NCBI RefSeq assembly: GCF_011762155.1
Contig: NZ_JAASQL010000002.1
Span: forward strand, 372,001 to 436,000
Length of the DNA stretch: 64,000 nt
Direction: 5' to 3'
Origin: Wenyingzhuangia heitensis
GTDB lineage: Bacteria > Bacteroidota > Bacteroidia > Flavobacteriales > Flavobacteriaceae
Shown here: piece after piece, positions 44,367 to 53,617 of the stretch
Position numbering within the stretch: position 1 is the stretch's first letter
How the letters are laid out: the number at the start of each line of letters is the position of its first letter
Translations under genes and position numbers: made by a program
Notes under the pieces: model-generated
Seen by the model: the letters and a program-made list of their open reading frames with translations, nothing else
Database searches by the model: none
Told to the model about the DNA's origin: nothing

Positions 44367-47156
44367 TTAACTTAGTTTTTCTTTTAGAAATTGCCCAGTA
44401 TAAGATTCTTTATGTCCTGCTAAAGCTTCGGGGGTTCCCATAAACAAAACATTTCCTCCATTTTTACCTCCATCTTTTCCAATGTCAATAATATAATCAG
44501 CACATTTAATAAAATCAATATTGTGTTCTATTACAATTAAAGAATGTCCGTTGTTGATTAGGGCATTCATAGATGTTAGTAATTTTTTAATATCGTGAAA
44601 ATGCAATCCTGTAGTAGGTTCATCAAAAATAAAAAGTGTTGGCTCTTGACGACTTCCTTTTACCAAAAAAGAAGCTAATTTTATGCGTTGTGCTTCTCCA
44701 CCAGATAGAGTAGAAGACGATTGTCCTAAAGCTACGTAACCCAAACCAACATCTAACAAAGGTTGTAGTTTTTTGCTGATTTTAGTTTGTTTGTGTGTTT
44801 TAAAAAAGTCCAAAGCTTGGTCTATAGATAGATTTAAAATATCATCTATATTTTTATCGTGAAACTTGACCTCTAATACTTCTTTCTGAAAACGTTTTCC
44901 GTTACAGGTTTCACAAGGCAAATGCACATCTGCCATAAATTGCATTTCTATGGTAACTTCTCCTTCACCTTTACAAGTTTCACATCGTCCGCCATCTACA
45001 TTAAAAGAAAAATGTTTAGGTTGATAGTTTCTCATTTTAGCTAAGTTTTCATGCGCAAACAAAGCACGAATATCATCATACGCTTTTATATAGGTAACAG
45101 GGTTAGAACGAGACGATTTACCAATAGGATTTTGATCTATAAACTCAACGTTTTTAACCGCATCTAAATCTCCTTTTACGTTGGTAACTTCTCCAATTTT
45201 GTTTCCTTGACCAAACAAGTGTTTTTGCAAAGTAGGATAGACAATATCTTTTACCAAAGTACTTTTTCCACTACCCGAAACTCCTGTAATTACAGTTAAA
45301 CCGTTTAAGGGAATGGTAACATTTATATTTTTTAAATTATTTTCTCTAGCACCAATAATTTCAATTTTATTTTTAGAAATTCTTCTTTTTTTAGGAACTT
45401 CTATTAAATCTTTTCCGCTTAAATAATTGGCAGTATGTGTAGTTGCTTTTAAAAGCTCTTTATAGGTACCTTCTGCCACTAATTCACCACCAAAAACACC
45501 CGCATCAGGACCAATGTCAAAAATATAATCAGCCTGTTTCATAATGTCTTCATCGTGTTCTACCACAATTACCGTGTTTCCTAAATCTCTTAATTGTTTT
45601 AAGACTTCAATTAGTTTTAAACTATCTTTTGGGTGTAAACCAATACTAGGTTCGTCTAAAATGTACATAGAACCCACCAAACTGCTTCCTAAAGAAGTGG
45701 CTAGGTTAATTCGTTGACTTTCTCCACCAGATAAAGTGTTAGAGGCTCTGTTTAAGGTTAAGTACCCTAAACCTACATTGTCTAAAAATTCCAATCTATT
45801 GTTAATTTCTACCAACAATCTTTTACCAATAACGGCATCGTATTTATCAAGTTCTAACTGTTTCATAAATACAGTTAACTCATCAATAGGTAAATTTATT
45901 AGCTCATTAATGGTTTTATTACCTATAAATACATGGTTGGTTTCAGGTCTTAAACGGGTTCCTTTACAGGTAGTACATTTGGTTTTTCCTCGGTAACGAG
46001 ACAACATTACACGGAACTGAATTTTATAGCTTTTTTCTTCTAAATATTTAAAAAAGTCATGAATTCCATCAAAGTTTTTTGTTCCATTCCAAACCAATTC
46101 TTTTTGAGCTTCCGTCAATTCAAACCAAGGTTTGTGTACGGGAATGTCGTACTCAAATGCATAATTTATCAACTGATTTTTATATTCAGAACTACTTTCA
46201 CTTTTCCAAGGAGCAATACAATCTTCATAAATAGAAAGAGAGGTGTTTGGAATTACCAATTCTTCATCTACACCAATTACATTTCCGTAACCTTCACAAG
46301 TAGGACAAGCTCCATAAGGATTGTTAAAACTAAAAAAATGAGTATTGGGTTCGTAAAAAGTCATACCATCTAACTCAAACTTATTGCTAAACTCACGCGT
46401 AGTGTTATCTGATAAATTTTCTAACACACACAATCCTTTTCCTTCGTAAAATGCGGTTTGTATAGAATCTGCCAAGCGGTTGTAATAATCTTCATCGTCT
46501 TTTACTACAATTCTATCAATTACTAAATTTAATTCAGTTTTAGCAGTAATGTTTTTAGATTCTACCTCTTCAATTCGTAAAGTTTCTTTATCCACTTTAA
46601 TTCTAGCATAACCTTGCTGTACTAAAATTTGCAAGGCTTTGTCAGCATCTCTATCACCTAAATCATAAGGAGCTAATAGCAGTAACTTAGTTCTTTCTTC
46701 TAATTTTTTTAGATGATTGATAACATCAGAAACCGTTTCTTTTTTTACTTGATTGCCAGAAATAGGAGAGATGGTTTTTCCAATTCGGGCATATAACAAT
46801 TTTAAATAATCATAAATTTCTGTAGTAGTTCCTACCGTAGAACGTGGGTTAGATGAATTTACTTTTTGTTCTATAGCAATAGCGGGAGCAATACCTTTAA
46901 TATAGTCTACCTTAGGTTTGTTTAGTTTTCCTAAAAACTGACGAGCATATGAAGAAAGACTTTCTACATATCTACGTTGTCCTTCGGCATACAAAGTATC
47001 AAAAGCTAAACTAGATTTTCCAGATCCAGATAGCCCTGTAATAACAACCAGTTTGTTTCTTGGAATGGCTACATCAATATTTTTTAAATTGTGTAAACCA
47101 GCTCCTTTTATTAAAATATATTCTTTTGTTGATAAACTATCTAGTTCTTTGCTCAT
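44367..47156 (-). CDS. uvrA: Excinuclease ABC subunit A
   Basis: A 929-residue UvrA with both ATPase modules: Walker A GLSGSGKSSLAFDT near the start and GVSGSGKSTLV in the second half, with ABC signatures TLSGGESQR and TLSGGEAQR. Zinc-binding modules with CPTCEGYG, CTTCKGTRLRPET and CETCKGEGEV are present. It recognises bulky DNA lesions in nucleotide-excision repair with UvrB. It is full length and apparently monocistronic, divergent from the GH16 gene. Confidence 0.97.
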   Translation of the reverse strand: MSKELDSLSTKEYILIKGAGLHNLKNIDVAIPRNKLVVITGLSGSGKSSLAFDTLYAEGQRRYVESLSSYARQFLGKLNKPKVDYIKGIAPAIAIEQKVNSSNPRSTVGTTTEIYDYLKLLYARIGKTISPISGNQVKKETVSDVINHLKKLEERTKLLLLAPYDLGDRDADKALQILVQQGYARIKVDKETLRIEEVESKNITAKTELNLVIDRIVVKDDEDYYNRLADSIQTAFYEGKGLCVLENLSDNTTREFSNKFELDGMTFYEPNTHFFSFNNPYGACPTCEGYGNVIGVDEELVIPNTSLSIYEDCIAPWKSESSSEYKNQLINYAFEYDIPVHKPWFELTEAQKELVWNGTKNFDGIHDFFKYLEEKSYKIQFRVMLSRYRGKTKCTTCKGTRLRPETNHVFIGNKTINELINLPIDELTVFMKQLELDKYDAVIGKRLLVEINNRLEFLDNVGLGYLTLNRASNTLSGGESQRINLATSLGSSLVGSMYILDEPSIGLHPKDSLKLIEVLKQLRDLGNTVIVVEHDEDIMKQADYIFDIGPDAGVFGGELVAEGTYKELLKATTHTANYLSGKDLIEVPKKRRISKNKIEIIGARENNLKNINVTIPLNGLTVITGVSGSGKSTLVKDIVYPTLQKHLFGQGNKIGEVTNVKGDLDAVKNVEFIDQNPIGKSSRSNPVTYIKAYDDIRALFAHENLAKMRNYQPKHFSFNVDGGRCETCKGEGEVTIEMQFMADVHLPCETCNGKRFQKEVLEVKFHDKNIDDILNLSIDQALDFFKTHKQTKISKKLQPLLDVGLGYVALGQSSSTLSGGEAQRIKLASFLVKGSRQEPTLFIFDEPTTGLHFHDIKKLLTSMNALINNGHSLIVIEHNIDFIKCADYIIDIGKDGGKNGGNVLFMGTPEALAGHKESYTGQFLKEKLS

Positions 47157-47241
47157 AATACATATTGTCTTGCACCGTAAAAATAAATGATTTGTTGTGG
47201 TTTTTAGGTTATCTATTCTGTTTTATTATCTAATTGATATT

Positions 47242-47249
47242 TAGTTTTG
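47242..47249 (+). promoter_or_regulatory. -7 box upstream of the GH16 gene
   Basis: TAGTTTTG fits TAnnTTTG. It lies 33 bp before the preferred GH16 start at 47282 and overlaps the ATT/ATG region of the longer frame, which supports the downstream start. Confidence 0.5.
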
Positions 47250-47281
47250 ATAATGAACATTTTAAACTAAACTTTAAGTTG

Positions 47282-48463
47282 ATGAAATTAAATAATATAA
47301 GAGTATTTATAGGATGTATAGCGCTTATTGCTTGTGGAACTACTAAAAATAAAGCTACAGCTACACTAGATGAAAAAGTAAGTAATCATAAACATACTTT
47401 GGAATTAATTCCGTTACCCAAGCAGATTACGAATGAAGAAACATGGGAGTTTCAGGCTGATATTTCGGATGATTTTAATTACACATATGAGGCAACAAAC
47501 TCTTTAACTACATTTGGACAAAATAAATGGAAAAATTTTTATCACGCAGCTTGGGATGGTCCTGGAGTTACGTATTGGAAATATGATAAGATTTCTGTAG
47601 ATGGAAATGATTTGATTATAAAGACAGACAGATGGAATTCTGAAAAAGAATCGAACCCTGTTTCTAAGAGAGGGGTTAAAATGAATATGCCCAATAGCGG
47701 AATTAGTACAGGTTGTATTGCATCTACAAAACCAGTACAATATCCCGTGTTTATAGAATCTAAAGTAAGTGTTACCAATTTAGCTTTGGCTTCGGATGTT
47801 TGGTTGTTAAGTCCAGATGCTACACAAGAAATTGATATTATTGAATGTTACGGAGGTAAAGATCCAGGAAACGCATATTTTGCTGAATTTATTCATGTGA
47901 GTATTCACTCTTTTATAAGAAAACCTTTTACAGATTATCAGCCTAGAGATAAAGGATCTTGGCTTAAAAAAGAAGGAGTAAAAAGTTGGGGAGAGTATTG
48001 TGATGTAAATGGAGAAAGAAAATATGTAACCATGGGAGTGTATTGGAAAAGCCCTGTACATTTTGAGCATTATATGGATGGTGAGCTAATGCGTGTTTTG
48101 TATGACAAATCTGTAGCAACTAAAATAAATGGAGTTTGGGAATATGGGTATCCAACCATGACTAATGGAAAGTTAGATGTGAGTAACGGAAAACAAAAAA
48201 TTACACAAACAGGAACATCATCAGAATATGATTTTAACATGTTAGAAAAAGCAAATAAAATGTCTACGGTTAGTATTGTAGACCCTTATGAATATCAAGG
48301 AGGAAAAGGCTTTACCAAAGCTATGGATATTATTATAAATGTAGAAGCACAAGATTGGCATGCCAAAGCAGGAAGAATGCCCAGAGATAGTGATTTAAAG
48401 GATCCTACAAAAAATAACGATATGAAAGTAGATTGGATAAGAGTCTTTAAACCAAAAAGCTAA
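47282..48463 (+). CDS. GH16 family lipoprotein: beta-porphyranase/beta-agarase-like
   Basis: A 393-residue protein from the ATG at 47282. This start yields a lipoprotein signal (MKLNNIRVFIGCIALIAC) with Cys18 as the lipid site; the longer frame from 47234 does not. The GH16 catalytic motif is QEIDIIECYGG with Glu183 (nucleophile), Asp185 and Glu188 (acid/base). The stretch FIRKPFTDYQPRDKGSWL and the WKSPVHFEHYMDGE segment match marine agarases and porphyranases rather than laminarinases. It would cut beta-1,4 bonds of agar or porphyran at the cell surface. The P450 system 2.3 kb downstream, which fits methylated porphyran, favours porphyranase, but this is inferred. Confidence 0.85.
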   Translation: MKLNNIRVFIGCIALIACGTTKNKATATLDEKVSNHKHTLELIPLPKQITNEETWEFQADISDDFNYTYEATNSLTTFGQNKWKNFYHAAWDGPGVTYWKYDKISVDGNDLIIKTDRWNSEKESNPVSKRGVKMNMPNSGISTGCIASTKPVQYPVFIESKVSVTNLALASDVWLLSPDATQEIDIIECYGGKDPGNAYFAEFIHVSIHSFIRKPFTDYQPRDKGSWLKKEGVKSWGEYCDVNGERKYVTMGVYWKSPVHFEHYMDGELMRVLYDKSVATKINGVWEYGYPTMTNGKLDVSNGKQKITQTGTSSEYDFNMLEKANKMSTVSIVDPYEYQGGKGFTKAMDIIINVEAQDWHAKAGRMPRDSDLKDPTKNNDMKVDWIRVFKPKS

Positions 48464-48485
48464 AAAAACATTATTATAATAACTT

Positions 48486-48517
48486 AAAAACCAATCTTAT
48501 ATAAGGTTGGTTTTTTT
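48486..48517 (+). terminator. Terminator after GH16
   Basis: An AAAACCAATCTTA / TAAGGTTGGTTTT hairpin with one G-U pair is followed by T7. It begins 22 bp after the GH16 stop. Confidence 0.85.
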
Positions 48518-48637
48518 GTTTAAAATGTATTTTGTTTTTATTTTGGTATGTTTTTTGTGAAATATTTCTTAACTAAATTAAAACTTTTGATTGCCTATAC
48601 GTTCTAAAACTACCTAACATATTTAAAAGATTTATAA

Positions 48638-49222
48638 ATGAACTTGTTACAATCAAAAAGCGATGCTCAGTTGGTTTCTGAGTATATAAAAGGAAATGAA
48701 TCTTGTTTAGCTGTATTAATAGAAAGACATCAACAAAAAATATTTGGTTTTATCCTGTCCAAAACAGGAGATAGAGATTTAGCAAACGATCTGTTTCAAG
48801 ATACGTTTATAAAAATAATACATACATTAAAGCGAGGGGCGTACAATGAAGAGGGGAAGTTTTTACCTTGGGCAATACGTATTTCTCATAACCTAACAAT
48901 GGATTTTTATAGAGATAAAAAACGTAAAAAAACAAAATATGCTACAGATACATATGATGTTTTAGACTTTATAGGAATTGAAGATGTTCCTGTAGAGAGT
49001 AAAATTGAACAGGAGGAAACTTTGCGAAAAATAATAAGTTTGATTGCAACACTACCCGAAGATCAACAGCAAGTATTAAAAATGCGCATTTTTATGGGGA
49101 TGAGTTTTAAAGAAATAGCAGATCAAACAGAAGTAAGTATTAATACCTCTTTAGGTAGAATGCGTTATGCTTTAATTAATTTAAGAAAAGTGATAGAGGA
49201 AAAAGAAATATTTATTTCTTGA
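48638..49222 (+). CDS. ECF-type RNA polymerase sigma factor
   Basis: A 194-residue sigma-70 family protein with region 2 (SCLAVLIERHQQKIFGF, DLANDLFQDTFIKI, FLPWAIRISHNLTMDFYR) and region 4 (LPEDQQQVLKMRIFMGMSFKEIAD, then a recognition helix INTSLGRMRYALINLRK). There is no obvious anti-sigma gene of the FecR or zinc type beside it. A 51-residue gene follows. It lies between the GH16 gene and the LacI regulator, but a link with them is unproven. Confidence 0.92.
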   Translation: MNLLQSKSDAQLVSEYIKGNESCLAVLIERHQQKIFGFILSKTGDRDLANDLFQDTFIKIIHTLKRGAYNEEGKFLPWAIRISHNLTMDFYRDKKRKKTKYATDTYDVLDFIGIEDVPVESKIEQEETLRKIISLIATLPEDQQQVLKMRIFMGMSFKEIADQTEVSINTSLGRMRYALINLRKVIEEKEIFIS

Positions 49223-49276
49223 TAGTATACTAAAAATAGATTTTTATCGTTTTAGGATAATTAAACGATATACTAC

Positions 49277-49432
49277 ATGATAAAAAATTACTCAACGTCT
49301 TCTTCTGAAGAAAAACAAATGGAAAAAAATAAACCCAATACAGAAACAATTTCTTTTTTGTTAGCGTATTCAAAATCCTTTCATATTCAAAAAGGAAAAA
49401 TGATTAAAGAATTAAGGTTTGACAAAAATTAA
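49277..49432 (+). CDS. 51-residue protein downstream of ECF sigma factor
   Basis: This small gene was read directly. It begins MIKNYSTSSSEEKQMEKN, has the core NTETISFLLAYSKSFHIQK, and ends KELRFDKN. Small proteins with a similar NxETIxFLLxYSKS core are, as I recall, common in flavobacteria and often follow ECF sigma genes; function unknown. An internal ATG at 49319 could shorten it. Its last codons form the left arm of the terminator hairpin. It lies 54 bp after the sigma gene and is probably cotranscribed. Confidence 0.6.
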   Translation: MIKNYSTSSSEEKQMEKNKPNTETISFLLAYSKSFHIQKGKMIKELRFDKN

Positions 49433-49449
49433 TGTCAAACCTTTTTTAT
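49414..49449 (+). terminator. Terminator overlapping the end of the 51-residue gene
   Basis: An 11-bp perfect stem (AAGGTTTGACA, 49414-49424, with 49433-49443) has an 8-base loop and a T6 tract. The left arm is coding sequence and the stop codon lies in the loop. Confidence 0.88.
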
Positions 49450-49501
49450 ATTTTAAGCCATAGATAATATTAAATTTTAGCAAAATAAATAACAATGCGC
49501 G

Positions 49502-49509
49502 TATATTTG
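49502..49509 (+). promoter_or_regulatory. -7 box of the LacI-family gene
   Basis: TATATTTG fits the consensus and lies 20 bp before the ATG at 49529, giving a very short leader. An imperfect CG-centred palindrome (ATGCGCGTAT, 49494-49503) overlaps it and may be a LacI autoregulatory site. Confidence 0.5.
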
Positions 49510-49528
49510 TGATACAGAATAATGGATT

Positions 49529-50608
49529 ATGAGTAAAAAAGTAACTTTTAAAGAGGTAGCAGCATTGGCTGGAGTTTCTACACAAACAGTTTCTAGAGTT
49601 ACCAACGGAGGAGACAATGTAAATTCAGAAACATTAAAAAAAGTTCAAGCAGCTATAGATACTCTTGGTTATGTTCCTAACAAAGGAGCTCAGTTATTGG
49701 TTCGTAAAAAAGCTAAAATATTTGGGGTTATTTCTCTTGAAATGACGATGGAAGGAGCCATGAATATTGTAGAAGGAATTAGATTAGAGAGTAAAAAAGA
49801 AGGGTATTCTATATCTATTAGTGTTTTAGAAAATGGAGAAGATAGCTTAGAGCAAACAATAAGAGAGTTATTATCACAACAAGTAGATGCTATTTTAATA
49901 AACTTAGCTGTAACAAAAAATATGGCAGAAAGTATTGTAAAAAAATATGCTCACATCCCTTTTTTGTTTATTGATGTTCCTGTAGAAGCTCATGTAAATC
50001 AAGTATCAGCAAACCATTATGATGGGGCTAGTAAAATGGCCAAATTATTATTAAGTCAAGGACATTCTCGTTTTGCCTTGCTTAATGGACCTGCTAATTC
50101 TTGGGCAGCAAATCAAAGAAAATTAGCTTGGGAAAATGAAATAAAAAAAGAAAATGCTAAAATAGTATTACAGGCAGAAGGAGATTGGAGTGCAAAAAGT
50201 GGCTATTTAGAAACCACGAAAATGCTGTTACAACCTATACAAATAGATGCATTGTTGGTTGTGAGTGATCAAATGGCTTTAGGTGCATTACGTGCTTGTT
50301 CCGAACAAAAAAAAGCCGTTCCACAGCAAATAGTTGTTAGTGGTTTTGATGATACTGCTGATAGTGCTTATTTTAATCCTCCATTAACAACCGTTAAACA
50401 AAACTTTTTAGAAATAGGAAAACAAGCGGTTCAACAAGTATTATTACAACTAAATGATGATACCCTAATTTCTAAACAATTTATTGATGTTGAACTTGTA
50501 GAAAGACAAAGTACAATGTTGATAGAAAAAGAATCTAATGCAGTACAAAAAATAGAAAACTTGTTGCAAGAAATTCAGAGTATATTACCCAGTATTCCTG
50601 AAAAATAA
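49529..50608 (+). CDS. LacI-family transcriptional regulator
   Basis: A 359-residue regulator. The N-terminal HTH is typical (TFKEVAALAGVSTQTVSRVTNG), followed by the hinge helix region (LGYVPNKGAQLLV). A periplasmic-binding-like sugar-sensing domain comes next, with FLFIDVP, GHSRFALLNGP and VVSGFDDTADSAYFNPPLTTVKQ. It is likely to repress or activate the polysaccharide genes beside it (the GH16 gene upstream and the P450 operon 174 bp downstream) in response to a sugar. The inducer is unknown. The C-terminal ~25 residues are a short extra helical tail. Confidence 0.93.
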   Translation: MSKKVTFKEVAALAGVSTQTVSRVTNGGDNVNSETLKKVQAAIDTLGYVPNKGAQLLVRKKAKIFGVISLEMTMEGAMNIVEGIRLESKKEGYSISISVLENGEDSLEQTIRELLSQQVDAILINLAVTKNMAESIVKKYAHIPFLFIDVPVEAHVNQVSANHYDGASKMAKLLLSQGHSRFALLNGPANSWAANQRKLAWENEIKKENAKIVLQAEGDWSAKSGYLETTKMLLQPIQIDALLVVSDQMALGALRACSEQKKAVPQQIVVSGFDDTADSAYFNPPLTTVKQNFLEIGKQAVQQVLLQLNDDTLISKQFIDVELVERQSTMLIEKESNAVQKIENLLQEIQSILPSIPEK

Positions 50609-50643
50609 AATCTATTCCTCTTTTGGATGTGTATATCTATTTT

Positions 50644-50712
50644 TGAGTTAATAATAGATAATTATGTGTTAATAACGTATAATTTTATAAACACAAATCA
50701 CCTGTATCTTTG
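50644..50712 (+). promoter_or_regulatory. P450 operon promoter with tandem 21-bp direct repeat
   Basis: Two adjacent 21-bp direct repeats (50644-50664 and 50665-50685) agree at 16 of 21 positions, sharing the core GTTAATAA and a distal ATAATT. They end 19 bp before the -7 box TATCTTTG (50705-50712). The 21-bp spacing equals two helical turns, the arrangement bound by AraC-type activators, and an AraC regulator is encoded at the end of this locus. Which regulator binds is not shown by the sequence. Confidence 0.55.
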
Positions 50713-50782
50713 TATTTATAGGTTTTAGTAGCTATTACTTAAATTGTAAAGTGTCTAAATCTATTCCTAAAAAATAAAGAAG

Positions 50783-51940
50783 ATGAATACAAGTGAAATT
50801 TCAGATCCGTTTAAAAAGGCACGTATAGAGAGTGGTTGTGGTCATATGGAAGATCAAAATGATCCAGCAACTATGTTGTTACGTTTAAAAGATGTACGTA
50901 AAAGTGCTCATAATTGGAAAACTTTTCAATCTGGAGCTGCACCTGGTAGAATTGTAATTCCATCAGAAGTACATATTAGAGAAACAAGACAAATTCCTTT
51001 TGAAGTAGATCCACCAGAACATAAAGCTTATAGAAATTTAGTAGAAGCTTGGTTTAAAAGACCTCTAGATGAAGCGTATCAGCAAAAATTAACAACTATA
51101 GTAGAAACTATTATTGATGAGGTTTTAACTAAAGATAACATAGAAGTTGTTGAAGATTTATCTTTAAAACTACAATCTAGAGCTTTAACTCTATTATTAA
51201 ACACTCCTTTTGAAGAGTCTGAGAAATGGATTTCTTGGGGAACGCATGTGTTTAGAAGTGAAGGATCATCATTAGATGGAGATAAAGCAAATATTTTATA
51301 CGATTATATTGATGCCGAAATTGACAAGGCAATTGCAAAACCAGGATGCGATTTATATTCAGTATTGTTAGCTTCAGAAATTGATGGAAAAAAACTATCA
51401 AAAGAAGAAGTAAAAGGGGTGATGATTTTAACTTTTGCAGGTGGTCGTGATACGGTTATCAATGCCTTAACCAATTCGGTAGCTTACTTTGCAGACAACC
51501 CAAAATCGATACAATATATTAAAGAAAATCCTGAGTATACTGGAAAAGCTGTAGAAGAGTTAATTCGATATTTTTCTCCATTAACACAAATGGGAAGAGT
51601 GGCTACTGAAGATACCGTAGTTTGTGAACATGCAGTAAAAGCTGACACAAGAATTTCTTTGTGTTGGGCATCTGCTAACAGAGATGAAACCGTATTTGAA
51701 AATCCAAATGAAGTAGTATTGGATAGAAAATTAAATCCGCATGTAGCCTTTGGTTTTGGAACTCATAATTGTTTAGGTGCAACACATGCTCGTCAAATTA
51801 TGAATATTTTTTTAACAACAATAGCAAATAAAGTTGCTTCTATAGATATTATTGAAGCAAAAGAAAATATAGAGGATCTAGGAGATTTTAAAAGAAAAGT
51901 AGGATATGATAGTTTAACTGTAAAGTTTCACAATCACTAA
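50783..51940 (+). CDS. Cytochrome P450, putative 6-O-methyl-D-galactose demethylase (CYP236A-like)
   Basis: A 385-residue bacterial class I P450. The I-helix has FAGGRDTVINAL, the ExxR motif is EELIR (Glu259-Arg262), and the heme loop is FGFGTHNCLGATHAR with the proximal Cys330. It lacks any membrane anchor. It is followed within 29 bp by a [2Fe-2S] ferredoxin gene and then a ferredoxin reductase gene, a complete electron chain. Such three-part systems in Zobellia galactanivorans and Formosa agariphila demethylate 6-O-methyl-D-galactose from porphyran to galactose and formaldehyde (Reisky and colleagues 2018). The neighbouring GH16 and GH117 genes support the same role here. Substrate assignment is by context. 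Confidence 0.85.
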   Translation: MNTSEISDPFKKARIESGCGHMEDQNDPATMLLRLKDVRKSAHNWKTFQSGAAPGRIVIPSEVHIRETRQIPFEVDPPEHKAYRNLVEAWFKRPLDEAYQQKLTTIVETIIDEVLTKDNIEVVEDLSLKLQSRALTLLLNTPFEESEKWISWGTHVFRSEGSSLDGDKANILYDYIDAEIDKAIAKPGCDLYSVLLASEIDGKKLSKEEVKGVMILTFAGGRDTVINALTNSVAYFADNPKSIQYIKENPEYTGKAVEELIRYFSPLTQMGRVATEDTVVCEHAVKADTRISLCWASANRDETVFENPNEVVLDRKLNPHVAFGFGTHNCLGATHARQIMNIFLTTIANKVASIDIIEAKENIEDLGDFKRKVGYDSLTVKFHNH

Positions 51941-51969
51941 ATAAAACAAAACAACTAAAGAACAATAAA

Positions 51970-52278
51970 ATGGCTAAAATAACTTTTATAACAAGCGATA
52001 ACGAAAAAATAGAATTAGAAGCAACATCTGGTTCTGTAATGCAATTGGCAGTAGATAATGGAGTGCAAGGAATAGATGGTGATTGTGGAGGTGTATGTTC
52101 TTGTGCAACGTGTCATGTACACGTTTTGCCAGAACACGTATCTAAAACAGGAACAGCTAGTGAAATAGAACAAGATATGTTAGAACTAGATGATAATGTA
52201 AGTGAATATAGTCGTTTGTGTTGTCAGTTAGATGTGTCTGATGCGTTAGATGGAGTTGTTTTACAAGTAGCTAAATAA
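51970..52278 (+). CDS. [2Fe-2S] ferredoxin, partner of the P450
   Basis: A 102-residue adrenodoxin/putidaredoxin-type ferredoxin. The cluster ligands are visible as Cys in GDCGGVCSCATCHVHV (C-x5-C-x2-C) and Cys in SRLCCQL. It accepts electrons from the reductase encoded 7 bp downstream and gives them to the P450 encoded upstream. Size and motif are complete. Confidence 0.93.
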   Translation: MAKITFITSDNEKIELEATSGSVMQLAVDNGVQGIDGDCGGVCSCATCHVHVLPEHVSKTGTASEIEQDMLELDDNVSEYSRLCCQLDVSDALDGVVLQVAK

Positions 52279-52285
52279 TATACGT

Positions 52286-53524
52286 ATGTCTGCAAACAAA
52301 ACGTGTGTAGTTATTGGAGCTAGCCATGGAGGAGTAAATTTTGGAACAGCTTTGCGTAAAGAAGGTTGGGAAGGTAAAATTATTTTGATAGACAAAGATC
52401 CTGAAATTCCGTACCACAGACCTCCTTTGTCTAAAGCTTATTTAACATCTCCTTTGGGAATTGAAGCTTATCAGTTAAAGTCTAAAGAAAGTTATGTAAA
52501 AGATAGTATTCAGCTAAAATTAGGAGTATCAGTAAATAGTATTGATAAAGAAAAACAGGAATTAACCTTAAGTGATGGTTCTGTTCAGTCTTATGATATT
52601 TTGGTAATGGCAACAGGAGCAAGACCTATCATTCCACCAATAAAAGGAATTAAAACAGCTACTAATTTATATCCATTAAGAACGGCAAAAGATGTAGAAA
52701 ATATTCAGACAGCTTTGTTAAACGCTAGCACTAAAGATGTAGTGGTAATTGGCGGAGGTTATATTGGACTAGAAACGGCAGCTTCTTTAAAAAAAATGGG
52801 AGCAGAAGTGACTGTTTTAGAAAGAGAAGAAAGAATTTTAGCAAGAGTTACGGCTCCAGAAATGTCAACTTTTTTTGAGGAGTTACACAGTTCAAATAAT
52901 GTGAGTGTGTTGACCACTAAAAATGTAGTGGCTATAGAAACAGAAAATGGTATAAATACCGTTGTTTGTGCCGATGGTACTTCTTACAAAGCTTCTGTTA
53001 TTGTAGTGGGAGTAGGTATTTTGGTAAATACAGAATTAGCTAGTTCTATTGGATTAACGCTAGAAAATGGAATTAAGGTTGATGAAACAGCTAAGACTAG
53101 CAATGCTACTATATATGCTATAGGAGATTGTAGTTATCATTTCAATCCGCACTACAATCGCTATATAAGATTAGAATCTGTGCAAAATGCAGTGGATCAA
53201 GCAAAAGTGGCTGCTGCTGCTATTTGTGGAAAAAAAACTGTATACAACACAATTCCTTGGTTTTGGTCAGATCAATACAACGTAAAGTTACAAATGGTTG
53301 GTTTGTCTCAAGGATACAATCAGGTATTGATGCGTAAGGAAGAAGATTTGAAGTTTTCTATTTGGTATTTTAAAGATGAGACTTTATTAGCTGTAGATGC
53401 AGTAAATAATGCCAAAGCTTATGTTGTTGGAACTAAGTTTATTAAAGAAAATGCAACAATAGATAAAGAGAAGCTAGTAGATACTTCTGTGGTATTTAAA
53501 CCTGCAGAATTATTGAAGTCTTAA
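52286..53524 (+). CDS. NAD(P)H-dependent ferredoxin reductase (putidaredoxin reductase-like)
   Basis: A 412-residue flavoprotein with an FAD-binding motif near the N-terminus (VVIGASHGGVNFGTALR), the conserved YHRPPLSKAYL, an NAD(P)H-binding Rossmann motif VVIGGGYIGLETAASL, the second FAD motif TIYAIGDC and the C-terminal WFWSDQY. This matches reductases that serve P450 ferredoxins. It is the last gene of the P450 operon, 7 bp after the ferredoxin, and is closed by a strong terminator. Confidence 0.93.
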   Translation: MSANKTCVVIGASHGGVNFGTALRKEGWEGKIILIDKDPEIPYHRPPLSKAYLTSPLGIEAYQLKSKESYVKDSIQLKLGVSVNSIDKEKQELTLSDGSVQSYDILVMATGARPIIPPIKGIKTATNLYPLRTAKDVENIQTALLNASTKDVVVIGGGYIGLETAASLKKMGAEVTVLEREERILARVTAPEMSTFFEELHSSNNVSVLTTKNVVAIETENGINTVVCADGTSYKASVIVVGVGILVNTELASSIGLTLENGIKVDETAKTSNATIYAIGDCSYHFNPHYNRYIRLESVQNAVDQAKVAAAAICGKKTVYNTIPWFWSDQYNVKLQMVGLSQGYNQVLMRKEEDLKFSIWYFKDETLLAVDAVNNAKAYVVGTKFIKENATIDKEKLVDTSVVFKPAELLKS

Positions 53525-53536
53525 TATAGTGGAGTA

Positions 53537-53591
53537 AATCACAAAAAACAGCCTTTTTTCTAGATAAGAAAAAAGGCTGTTTTTTGTGATT
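53537..53591. terminator. Very strong bidirectional terminator
   Basis: A perfect 25-bp inverted repeat (53537-53561 with 53567-53591) has a 5-base loop and contains A/T runs on both sides of CAGCC/GGCTG. It separates the P450 operon from the convergent AraC gene. Confidence 0.93.
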
Positions 53592-53617
53592 CTATATTTC
53601 TCTAAAAAAGAACGCTA

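Noticed and set aside
47234-47281. Upstream start for the GH16 gene
   Set aside because: It overlaps the -7 box and would bury the lipoprotein signal peptide; the ATG at 47282 gives a clean lipobox.
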